A stretch of 14,350 bases of DNA from Prevotellaceae bacterium UBA5903. GTDB lineage: Bacteria; Bacteroidota; Bacteroidia; Bacteroidales; Bacteroidaceae. This document shows positions 1-7,400 of this stretch, one piece after another. The stretch's first letter is position 1; each line of letters opens with the position of its first letter. The notes under the pieces are model-generated. The model had not been told where the DNA came from, did no database searches, and saw only the letters and a list, made by a program, of their open reading frames with translations. A program made the position numbers and the translations under genes. The stretch covers positions 6,156-20,505 of the forward strand of contig DJEH01000130.1 of assembly GCA_002431845.1 (NCBI GenBank), written 5' to 3'.

Positions 1-1664
1 TCGATGGCACCACCTACAACAGAGTTTATGAACACCAATTTTCCGCCCCATTCCAAAGGAATTTCTTCCTTTCCTTTCATCGTTACACGTATTTCTTGAC
101 CGCCAAACTTGTAGACTGTTGGGTCGGGCATACCATCGCTATATGGTTCGATAACAAGATGCACTTCGCCAAACTGTCCAGCACCTCCGCTCTGCTTTTT
201 GTGTCGGTAGTCGGCACGTGCAGCCTTGGTGATGGTTTCGCGATAGGGAATGCGTTGCTCGTAGAACTCAACAGGAATTTTGTCAATGTTCTCTAGTCGC
301 CACTTAAGCGTGCGTAGGTGGAACTCGCCTTGACCATGTACCAATATCTGTCGCAACTCTTTGCTTTGCTCAACTACCCATGTTGGGTCTTCTTGGCGCA
401 TACGGTTGAGTGCTACCATCATCTTTTCTGTGTCGGCCTCGTTTGTAGCGCGGATGGCGCGGGTATATTTGGGGTTAGGATATTTTATAAAGTTAAAACG
501 GTTTTCACAATCTTTGCTGTTGAGCGTGTTGCCTGTGCGAACATCTTTGAGCTTAACTGTGCAACCGATGTCGCCAGCTTGCAATTGTTCAACCTTATCG
601 CGTGTAGCACCAGAGCATACAAATAGTTGTGCCATACGCTCTTTTGATCCTCTGTCTGCGTTGGTAAGGTCGTCCCCTTCGTGCAGTGTTCCACTCATAA
701 CCTTGAAGTATTGAACTTCACCGATATGAGGTTCCACACCAGTTTTAAAGAAATAAACAGAGGTAGGACCATTGGGATCAAGTTTCACTTCTTCGCCACG
801 AGTATTGTGTATAGCTGGCATTTCATCGACAAACGGAACTACATTGCCTAAAAATTCCATTAATCGGCCAACGCCCATATTTTTTGATGCACAAACGCAA
901 AATACAGGGAATATGCTGCGTGTTACCATGCCTTTGCGGATGCCTTCGCGCATTTCGTCTTCGGTAAGGTGCTCTGTCTCAAAGAACTTTTCCATTAGTC
1001 CCTCGTCGTTTTCGGCTGCAGCTTCAACTAGGGCTTTGTGCATAGCTTCGGCCTTATCCTTTTCTTCAGCGGGAATGTCCTCTAATGTTGGTTCGCCGCC
1101 ATCCTCGCTCCATGTGAGTTTCTTCATCAAAATCACATCGATCAACGAGTTAAAACCAGCACCTGTTGTAATGGGGTACTGCACGGGTACAACTTTTTGC
1201 CCGTAAATGCTTTGCAAGTCGTCTACTACGGCATCGTAGTCGCATCCATCAGCATCAAGCTGGTTGACAAGAAAAATTACAGGTTTATGAAGTTTCTCGG
1301 TGTAGCGGAAGTGGTTTTGAGTGCCCACTTCAGGACCAAATTGCCCATTTATAAGCAGTAGGGCAGTATCAGTAACATTGAGTGCAGTTAGCGCAGCGCC
1401 CACAAAGTCGTCAGAGCCTGGGCAGTCAATAATATTAAGTTTTTTGCCCTTCCACTCTGTGTGGAAAACAGTAGAGAAAACGGAATAACCATAGTCTTGC
1501 TCAACAGGAAAATAGTCCGACACCGTGTTTTTAGCCGTAATGCGTCCGCGACGTTTAATTTGACCACTTTCAAAAAGCAAAGCTTCTGTGAGCGTGGTCT
1601 TACCTGAGCCATCGTTGCCTAATAGGGCAATGTTCTTAATCTCGTGCGAATTGTAAACTTTCAT
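1..1664 (-). CDS. fusA2: EF-G2-type elongation factor G paralogue, 3' end off the window
   Basis: Ribosomal translocation factor of the EF-G family, acting in the cytoplasm. The ATG at 1664-1662 opens a frame that stays open to the left edge, giving 554 residues of an expected ~720. Domain order fits EF-G: G domain (about 1-290), domain II from about 310, domain III with GQGEFHL near 440, and the start of domain IV at QSGGAGQFGEVH (491-502). The rest of domain IV and domain V are missing. The G domain departs from consensus: P-loop GNDGSGKTT (16-24) is intact, but the usual ERGITI switch-I motif reads DYGYSV (57-62), DTPGH reads DCPGS (80-84) so the catalytic histidine is serine, and NKxD reads NQLD (134-137). 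A housekeeping EF-G keeps these residues. The closest characterised protein I know is Bacteroides EF-G2 (BT2167), reported to support translation without GTP hydrolysis during carbon starvation. The family call is firm; loss of GTPase activity is inferred. Confidence 0.93.
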   Translation of the reverse strand, partial: MKVYNSHEIKNIALLGNDGSGKTTLTEALLFESGQIKRRGRITAKNTVSDYFPVEQDYGYSVFSTVFHTEWKGKKLNIIDCPGSDDFVGAALTALNVTDTALLLINGQFGPEVGTQNHFRYTEKLHKPVIFLVNQLDADGCDYDAVVDDLQSIYGQKVVPVQYPITTGAGFNSLIDVILMKKLTWSEDGGEPTLEDIPAEEKDKAEAMHKALVEAAAENDEGLMEKFFETEHLTEDEMREGIRKGMVTRSIFPVFCVCASKNMGVGRLMEFLGNVVPFVDEMPAIHNTRGEEVKLDPNGPTSVYFFKTGVEPHIGEVQYFKVMSGTLHEGDDLTNADRGSKERMAQLFVCSGATRDKVEQLQAGDIGCTVKLKDVRTGNTLNSKDCENRFNFIKYPNPKYTRAIRATNEADTEKMMVALNRMRQEDPTWVVEQSKELRQILVHGQGEFHLRTLKWRLENIDKIPVEFYEQRIPYRETITKAARADYRHKKQSGGAGQFGEVHLVIEPYSDGMPDPTVYKFGGQEIRVTMKGKEEIPLEWGGKLVFINSVVGGAI

Positions 1665-1735
1665 GGTTGTGTTTCAGGATTTAAAGTGAATAAATTAAGC
1701 ACCTTGCACATAGGTATCTTTTTTAACCTTATTAG

Positions 1736-1757
1736 CTATCAAAGTTTCCAAAGATAG
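1736..1757. promoter_or_regulatory. 22-base dyad over the EF-G2 -7 element, possible operator
   Basis: CTATC at 1736-1740 and GATAG at 1753-1757 are inverted copies 12 bases apart. The right arm overlaps the TATCTTTG -7 element. The size and spacing could suit a dimeric regulator, but arms of five bases in AT-rich DNA occur often by chance. Confidence 0.2.
1749..1756 (-). promoter_or_regulatory. -7 promoter element of the EF-G2 gene
   Basis: The minus strand reads TATCTTTG, an exact match to the Bacteroidota -7 consensus TAnnTTTG, about 85 bases before the EF-G2 start codon. No TTTG -33 box lies at the usual spacing of about 20 bases; the nearest TTTG (1790-1787) is 30 bases upstream. A promoter with a good -7 and a poor -33 would suit one that needs an activator, but that is inference. 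Confidence 0.5.
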
Positions 1758-1953
1758 TCTATGCTTAAATGCCCTGTTTTGTTTCTCAAAGAAAGTTTTA
1801 TGATTTTCGGGTGCAAATTACATCTTATTTTTGAATAAAACAAAGTTTTTATTAAAAAGTTGCTTAATAGAGTTTGCAAAACTTGTGTTAAGATTTATAT
1901 TTCTCTATAAATCCAATAAAATATCAAATTATTACAAAATAAATTGCCTAAAA

Positions 1954-1985
1954 TTTGTTTGTTATAAAAATAAGTACTACCTTTG
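1954..1985 (+). promoter_or_regulatory. Bacteroidota-type promoter for tRNA-fMet
   Basis: TTTG at 1954-1957, a 20-base spacer, then TACCTTTG at 1978-1985 match the -33 TTTG and -7 TAnnTTTG consensus exactly. A second TTTG (1958-1961) gives an alternative spacing of 16. The element lies 53 bases before the first base of the tRNA, leaving room for a short 5' leader to be trimmed by RNase P. Confidence 0.75.
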
Positions 1986-2038
1986 CACACGCAAACAAGA
2001 AATAAGCAGATATGCTTAAATAATTAATTTCTTGACAT

Positions 2039-2111
2039 CGCGGAGTGGAGCAGTTGGTAGCTCGCCAGGCTCATAACCTGGAGGTCGTTCGTTCGAGTCG
2101 AGCCTCCGCAA
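2039..2111 (+). tRNA. Initiator tRNA-fMet, anticodon CAU
   Basis: The full cloverleaf folds by hand. The acceptor stem is 2040-2045 with 2104-2109. The D stem is GAGC/GCTC, with loop AGTTGGTA. The anticodon stem is CCAGG/CCTGG around loop CTCATAA (anticodon 2072-2074). The T stem is GTTCG/CGAGC around TTCGAGT. Two initiator hallmarks are visible: C1 (2039) faces A72 (2110) and cannot pair, and the D stem has A11:U24 (2049, 2062). Position 29:41 next to the two G:C pairs of the anticodon stem is A:U, not the G:C of the classical three-G:C signature. CCA is not encoded (CTA follows A73), so it must be added after transcription. An elongator tRNA-Met would have a paired 1:72. Confidence 0.95.
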
Positions 2112-2113
2112 CT

Positions 2114-2160
2114 AAAATCGTCGCACATATTGATTTATCAATTTGTTGCGACGATTTTTT
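2114..2160 (+). terminator. Intrinsic terminator of tRNA-fMet
   Basis: A perfect 12-bp stem pairs AAAATCGTCGCA (2114-2125) with TGCGACGATTTT (2147-2158) and runs into a T tract. The loop contains a smaller AT hairpin (ATTGAT/ATCAAT). The stem begins three bases after the discriminator base, so it also defines the 3' trailer. Flanking A and T runs could let it work in both directions, which would help separate the minus-strand gene at 2204-2671 from the EF-G2 promoter region. Confidence 0.88.
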
Positions 2161-2203
2161 ATTTAAATAAGCGAGAGAAAAATGTTTTTAAATGGAGGGG
2201 TAA

Positions 2204-2671
2204 TTAATTGTTTTGTTTATTGCGTTCCTTTTTTTTCTTTAAATGCCATTTGTAGTCGTTATACAATACGCATAATCCTGCACCTCCAAAAAAGATAATG
2301 CCAGCACAAAAAATTGTATGGTTTAATAGTGGATTAGGATATCGTCGTGTAGTAGCATCGGGGTGGAGTATAAAAATATAAGCACATAAAGTTGTCATAA
2401 CTAAACAAGCCGTATAATACTTAACTCTTATGGGAGCAGACTTCCTAAAATAGCAGAATACGAAGCCTATAATACCAATAGTAGAAGAAAGTGCAATGCA
2501 TTCAATGGCTTTTGCTGAGAACTCTTGATGTCGCCAAATGATTAAGCCCAGCTTCAATACGGCAATGGAAATGCATATAATGCTAATAGTATAGCCTATC
2601 CATACTGTTTTCTTATTATCAAAATGGAAAGATTGCTGAGCTTCTTTCCAAAAGTTATCCATGTTCATCAT
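2204..2671 (-). CDS. Hypothetical small membrane protein with four predicted TM segments
   Basis: I do not recognise a family for this 155-residue protein. The N-terminal ~22 residues are polar (WKEAQQSFHF). Four hydrophobic stretches follow, at about 23-46, 54-75, 84-103 and 118-138, separated by short charged loops (RHQE, FRKSAPIRVK, HPDATTRRYP). The tail is strongly basic and ends in KKKKERNKQNN. The positive charges on the tail and on the second loop favour both ends being cytoplasmic. Several cysteines lie inside or at the edges of the membrane segments, but no CxxC pair is seen. The start could be any of three Met codons at residues 1, 2 and 4. It lies downstream of ispF in the same direction but is separated by a hairpin and has its own promoter-like element, so it is probably not part of the secretion transcript. 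Frame length and a coherent topology support a real gene; function is unknown. Confidence 0.72.
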   Translation of the reverse strand: MMNMDNFWKEAQQSFHFDNKKTVWIGYTISIICISIAVLKLGLIIWRHQEFSAKAIECIALSSTIGIIGFVFCYFRKSAPIRVKYYTACLVMTTLCAYIFILHPDATTRRYPNPLLNHTIFCAGIIFFGGAGLCVLYNDYKWHLKKKKERNKQNN

Positions 2672-2684
2672 AGATAGTTGTTCT

Positions 2685-2692
2685 AAAAGGTA
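2685..2692 (-). promoter_or_regulatory. Possible -7 element for the four-TM protein gene
   Basis: The minus strand reads TACCTTTT, seven of eight positions of TAnnTTTG, about 14 bases before the start codon. No convincing -33 TTTG is present, and the implied leader would be very short. This is a weak call. Confidence 0.28.
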
Positions 2693-2712
2693 ATGTTTGT
2701 GTATAGCAATAA

Positions 2713-2743
2713 GTAGGTATTCAATATTAATTTGAATACCTAC
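2713..2743 (-). terminator. Hairpin downstream of ispF, possible terminator
   Basis: A 12-bp perfect stem pairs GTAGGTATTCAA (2713-2724) with TTGAATACCTAC (2732-2743) around a seven-base loop, 18 bases after the ispF stop codon. It ends the sprA-to-ispF block in position and stability. The T tract that should follow on the minus strand is poor (TTATTGC), so it may act as an RNA-stabilising 3' end or a weak terminator. Confidence 0.5.
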
Positions 2744-2761
2744 CTATTTAGCTCAATGTGT

Positions 2762-3241
2762 TTATACTTTTTCAATCAAAGCAACTGCATAAGCGGAGAT
2801 GCCTTCTTCTCTGCCCGTAAAGCCTAAACGCTCAGTTGTGGTGGCTTTGATGCTGATATCGTCTGCTGAGACCTGCATAATAGGTGCAAGACATTGCTGC
2901 ATGGCTGGTATGTGGGGATTAATTTTGGGTTTTTCGGCACAGATGGTGGCATCGATATTACCAACACTCCAACCTTTTTCAGCTAGTAGTTTGATGGTTT
3001 TTTCGAGTAATATTTTGCTATCTATACCAGCATAGTCTGCTGAAGTATCGGGAAAATGATATCCAATATCGCGCATATTAGCAGCTCCTAAAAGGGCGTC
3101 GCAAATGGCATGGATTAGCACATCGGCGTCGCTATGTCCCAACAAGCCTAAGGTGTGATCTATTTTTATACCGCCCAGCCAAAGGGGACGATTGGCTACG
3201 AGTTTGTGAACGTCGTAGCCCATTCCTACTCTTATTTTCAT
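2762..3241 (-). CDS. ispF: 2-C-methyl-D-erythritol 2,4-cyclodiphosphate synthase
   Basis: Fifth enzyme of the MEP isoprenoid pathway. It closes CDP-methylerythritol 2-phosphate into MEcPP, releasing CMP, as a cytoplasmic homotrimer with a zinc and a divalent metal per site. All 159 residues are present, the normal family length. Zinc ligands are visible as D10 and H12 (GYDVH, 8-12) and H44. The signature HSDADVLIHAICDALLG spans 36-52. The C-terminal KATTTERLGFTGREEG carries the threonine/glutamate cluster that binds nucleotide and phosphates. The start is fixed by the conserved MKIRVGMGYD opening and by a four-base overlap (ATGA) with the porV stop, which implies coupled translation. Its link to secretion may be indirect: MEP-derived isoprenoids supply the undecaprenyl carrier for LPS, the anchor used by PorU. 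The assignment itself is secure. Confidence 0.98.
   Translation of the reverse strand: MKIRVGMGYDVHKLVANRPLWLGGIKIDHTLGLLGHSDADVLIHAICDALLGAANMRDIGYHFPDTSADYAGIDSKILLEKTIKLLAEKGWSVGNIDATICAEKPKINPHIPAMQQCLAPIMQVSADDISIKATTTERLGFTGREEGISAYAVALIEKV
3238..3241 (-). other. ATGA stop-start overlap joining porV and ispF
   Basis: On the minus strand the ispF ATG and the porV TGA share ATGA. This arrangement normally allows terminating ribosomes to re-initiate, tying IspF output to PorV translation. No separate promoter is needed for ispF. Confidence 0.9.
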
Positions 3242-4479
3242 CTACGTTTTCCGAATAAATCGCGTATGCCATCCATATCGAACGATAGAGATACGCGAAG
3301 GGTTTGATCAAGAGGGTTGGATGCTGAGGTGGCAATAACATATCCAGCATCAATAGCCAATACGTTCATACGGAAACCTGCACCAACGGTTGCATATTTT
3401 CGGTTGCCTTGCATGGCACTTTCGTGGTGATAACCTGCACGAAGCGTAAACTTGTCGTTGTAGGTGTATTCAGTACCAACGCTCCACTGTATTTCTTCAA
3501 GTTCGCCTTTAAATCCCCTTTCAGAGTCGCCAAACGAAGAGAATATGCCCGATATAGACGATTTGTTGTAATACTCTTTATCGAGTCGTTCTTGATAGTC
3601 CTCATTTGTTTCGTCTGCTTTTTGAAGAGGCATAGAGGGCACAAGAAGTTTGTTTGCGTCAGCCGAGAAACTGATTTTGTTATACTCATTGATAGGCATC
3701 ATATAGCTCAATCCTAGGCGAAGATTGGTTGGGATGAAATAAGAGCGATCATCGCCATAAGAGATTTTACTACCAATATTGTTAATATTCAAGCCCCATG
3801 CCAATTGGCATTCTCGCTGTCCCATCATCACGTAGGTGTTATAATAGAGAGCGATGTCGGCAGCAAAAGCAGAGCCTGCTGTGCTATTGTCGTCGTAATG
3901 TCCGGTAATGTCAGAGTATATATAACGCAAGGCTACGGCTGCTGAGAATTTTTCGCTCAACATGCGCGAATATGCAGCATCAACGCTCATTTCGTATGGT
4001 TTTACAGTAATGGCATTGTCGCTTTCGCCACCTTGCACTTCGCCTAATGTAAAGTATCTAACGGATGCACTTAAGGCTTGGTAGTCGCCCAAGCGTACGT
4101 AGCCTGTAGCGTTGAGTAGGGCTATACCCGTGGTGAGTTTGCGAAGCCATGGGGTGTAATTGATTGCAAATCCTGCACGCGAGATGGTGAAAGGATATTT
4201 TGCAGGGTTCCAATATTGCGAATGTACATCGGGGTCTGTTGCAGCACCAACATCGCCCATACCACCAGCACGTGCATCAGGGGCAATGCTTTGTGATGTG
4301 ACGGCAGTTCGTACGGGATTGAACTGGTCGCGTATTTCGTCGTCGGCTATGGCTTTGTTGCTTAGCGATGCAAGAGCAAACAAGCATAGGCATGTAGCAA
4401 TTCTACTATGCGCGGACTTGAATGAGCTAGGGAAAAGTATTCTCTTATTATTTGTTACAATGTTTGAGCAATATATCAT
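3238..4479 (-). CDS. porV: Type IX secretion outer-membrane barrel PorV (LptO, PG27 family)
   Basis: Outer-membrane beta-barrel of the FadL-like group. In the type IX system it docks on SprA, takes up cargo by its C-terminal domain, and presents it to PorU. The protein has 413 residues, a little longer than the ~390 of the Porphyromonas protein as I recall it. The family hallmark APDARAGGMGDVGAATDPD lies at 66-84, followed by QYWNPAKY (88-95). The rest alternates polar and hydrophobic residues in repeated barrel strands, ending in a strand with LRVSLSFDMD and a basic tail (GKRR). A signal peptide is clear: basic region near 21-26, hydrophobic core 27-39, cleavage probably after AIA (43-45). 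About 20 residues precede the usual signal-peptide start, with no alternative Met, GTG or TTG nearby. It lies 19 bases after porU and overlaps ispF, so the three are almost certainly co-transcribed. Confidence 0.95.
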   Translation of the reverse strand: MIYCSNIVTNNKRILFPSSFKSAHSRIATCLCLFALASLSNKAIADDEIRDQFNPVRTAVTSQSIAPDARAGGMGDVGAATDPDVHSQYWNPAKYPFTISRAGFAINYTPWLRKLTTGIALLNATGYVRLGDYQALSASVRYFTLGEVQGGESDNAITVKPYEMSVDAAYSRMLSEKFSAAVALRYIYSDITGHYDDNSTAGSAFAADIALYYNTYVMMGQRECQLAWGLNINNIGSKISYGDDRSYFIPTNLRLGLSYMMPINEYNKISFSADANKLLVPSMPLQKADETNEDYQERLDKEYYNKSSISGIFSSFGDSERGFKGELEEIQWSVGTEYTYNDKFTLRAGYHHESAMQGNRKYATVGAGFRMNVLAIDAGYVIATSASNPLDQTLRVSLSFDMDGIRDLFGKRR

Positions 4480-4498
4480 GTTGTTTAGTAATTTCGTG

Positions 4499-7400
4499 TT
4501 ACCTAATAATCATTTTCTTGGTAGGTGTGTGCTTCTTGCCCACTATGCTACGATAGAGGTAAATTCCAGAGGGTAGTTTGCTACCAGCGTAGTCTGTCAT
4601 ATCCCAATTAAATGATGTGTACTGAGAGCCTTTAGTTACCCATGCACTTTGATGCCAAACGCGCATGCCTTGAACATTGTATACTTCTGTGGTTACTTCA
4701 GTCTCGTTTTCATCATTTGCATATCCAGCAAAATAGGTTATAAGGCGCGTACTACCAGAGGATGTAGGCGAGGATATTGTTACGTCAAAGTTAGAGGCAA
4801 TATCCGATTTCAATGTGAATGTGAGTTTTGATGTAGTGCAATTGTCGTATACGTCCCAAATACGTAGGGTTGCGGTATGTTGTCCCTCACTTAGATCTGA
4901 TAGGGGGTATTCGAGTACACCTTGATTGTATGAACCATAGTTAAAGCTAAAGTAATCGTTCACTACAATGCTTTCGTTTATTTTATTGTCAAACCAAAGT
5001 TCCATGTCATGCCCCAAATTGCCACTCATCATGGATATACCTGTAGAGTCGGCTATTGATGCATAGAGTGTGGCACCTTTGCTTGCCATTCCGCCATTCG
5101 GAAAGTCGGGTGTGTCTATATACATGTAGATATTAGGCCCAATGGTGTCAGTTACCTCTTCAGAGGCACTATGGTTGATGCAGAAGCCATCATATTTTCC
5201 GTTGTATTCTTGCGTATTCTCGTTGTTTACGGCATAGAGCGATAGCAGAGAGGATACGTTTGAGAAACTAATGCCTTGTGGAATGATAGTTTGCAAGCAA
5301 AATCTGCCGTTTTTAACTTCTACGCACCCTTCAAACAAGGTTTGTGTATAGTCTTTGTAGGTAAGGTTATTGGCAGATGAGTTGTCGTGTCCCTTACAAG
5401 TGATGCTCTTTATAGGTGCATATATGGTGGCATAAAGTACGCCATTGAATGAGTTGTCAGCACCATTAAGAGCAGAATTGCCATTAACGTAACCAGTGAA
5501 TGTAGTTTTTTCGCCAACAGCAAGTTTCTCCATGCTATTACCGACTTCTTTTCCATTAATACTATCAATGTATACGCCTTGATCAGCATAGGCCAAACTA
5601 ACAGCAGGGTCGCCAAGATAAACGTATTTAAGCTTGTTTTCAGTTCTGTCAGCCCCGATAGTGTTTCCGTCTTTAGTAGACATGTTAAGTTCTACTTTGG
5701 TTAGTCGCAAAGCCTCGGCAATGGAATAGCGCTGCTGCTTGCTATCCTTTGAAAAAGCATATTTTACGACGCCTTTATTAAGGTAACAATTGTAGTTGGC
5801 ATAAACAGAACGTGAGGCACATACAACACCGATAGCTCCGCCTTTGCTATTGAACAATGCGTTGCGACCAATGTCGGTCATACTTTGGTCGTAAGGGGTG
5901 ATTTCGCACGATGCAAAAATCCAAAGGGGAAGAGCAGGACTGACATTGTTGGTTATATCATCCTTATTGAGCAAGAATGTGCGTGACAATCTGTCGGGGC
6001 TTCCGTGACCATTATAGTTGAATATAAGTGCACCTGTTTGCATGGCACGTACAATTTTGCTTGTAGCTTCGGGGTAGGTAATACCTTTAGCTTCGTGAGT
6101 AGCCTCGTATGCATCGGGATAAATCTTTCGCAACATAAAGCCCTCGTTAGCAGATGTCTTAACTTGTGTGCTTACTCCTTCGGCATCGTTCATGTGTAAG
6201 TTGTTATCTCCTACGTCACCAATGGCCCACATGCGATTCTTCCATGCACCAACATTTTCGTTGTCAAGATATGCAAGCGTATTGTTTGTAAGCGTGTTGG
6301 CTTCAGTCTCGTTTGCGCACGGAAAGCGACCGATTGCAAGGTCTAACTTCTCTGTTTGGATATTATTGCCTTCATTGTCGTCAAGGTAACCGTAGTAGTC
6401 GTCTGTAACATAGTCATTGAGTGTACCGATACCATATGAGCCTATAGTATTATCGGTTCTGCTTTTTTCGTATGCCAATAGATAGTCGTTGGGATTCTGC
6501 TTTTTCCATTCGCTAGTAATCATGCGATTGTCGTACGTACATGGACCAAAAAATAGCAGATATCGTGGCATGTTGTCAGCACTTGATGCTCTGTCGTAAA
6601 GCATTTTCATGTATCGTCTGTAGGCAGTAGCATCAGGTGTTCCAGACGAAAATTCATTGTAAATTTGGTCGGCACGTACAACCTTTACGCGCAGTCCTTT
6701 TTTTTGCTTGTGGTATGCAGCAAGTTTATTGGCTTGCTCAGTGTATTTGCCCGATGCAGGAATGACAATGACGTAGTCAATGTCTTTATCTGCATGCAGA
6801 TTTTGATTTTCGATAGAGCCTACAATTTCAGGTGAACTATAATTTTGCGCTATGTCCACTAACATAAAACGATCGCTTGCATTGTCTGTTTGCGCTTTAT
6901 AAACACCATTTTCAAGCGTTCCATAGAGTTCTGCAACACATTCATTAGCGTTGCCCAATCGCCAAACGCGTGTGTTTTCGGTTGCATCGTTTACATTAAA
7001 AATAGCTGTGTCATTTATGTTGGTTGTAAAAGATGCAGTGGTGTTTATAGTAGAAAGTTTTTGATTGAATGTAGTGTAAAGATAGTGCAGTCTGCCTGTT
7101 TGTGAAGTTGTAATATTAAATTTGGCTTCAGCACCTAATGAGGCTGTGAAAGTGCCCGAATATCCGCGTGCAGTCGTACCTTCGCCCAATTTGTCAAAAT
7201 AGTTTTTGACGGATGAATTGTCGTTTGTGCAAGTGATATTGTAGTAAGTGGTTGAGCCTACAGGGATGGCAGATACATCGTAAGTAACACTGCATTCAGA
7301 TGATGTATTGCCAGGTAGTTGCATTTTGTAGGTAACACCATTTTGCAAGTCTTTGCTATCAAAAAATCTGCGTCCACCCCCATACCAAGTTGTTTCCTCG

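Larger units (their letters stand above)
1665..2038. other. AT-rich intergenic region between divergent fusA2 and tRNA-fMet
   Basis: This 374-base stretch holds no convincing gene. It contains a minus-strand promoter-like element for the EF-G2 gene near 1749-1756, a plus-strand promoter for the tRNA near 1954-1985, and a dyad at 1736-1757. The middle, about 1800-1950, is very AT-rich and shows no stable hairpin. The only open frame in it (1831-2019, plus strand) is a low-complexity K/N/I/Y-rich translation that runs into the tRNA promoter, and I regard it as chance. Confidence 0.75.

Noticed and set aside
772..1206. Plus-strand 144-codon open frame inside the EF-G2 gene
   Set aside because: Antisense shadow of a conserved coding frame; the translation is serine-rich with no motif.
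1831..2019. Plus-strand 62-codon open frame in the fusA2-tRNA intergenic region
   Set aside because: Low-complexity K/N/I/Y-rich translation in very AT-rich DNA; its end overlaps the tRNA promoter, and no upstream promoter or family signal is seen.
3366..3689. Minus-strand 107-codon frame inside porV
   Set aside because: Alternative frame within porV, whose own frame has clear barrel and hallmark motifs.
4160..4576. Plus-strand frame crossing the porV-porU junction
   Set aside because: Covers the porV signal-peptide region and the porU end in antisense; both minus-strand genes are strongly supported.
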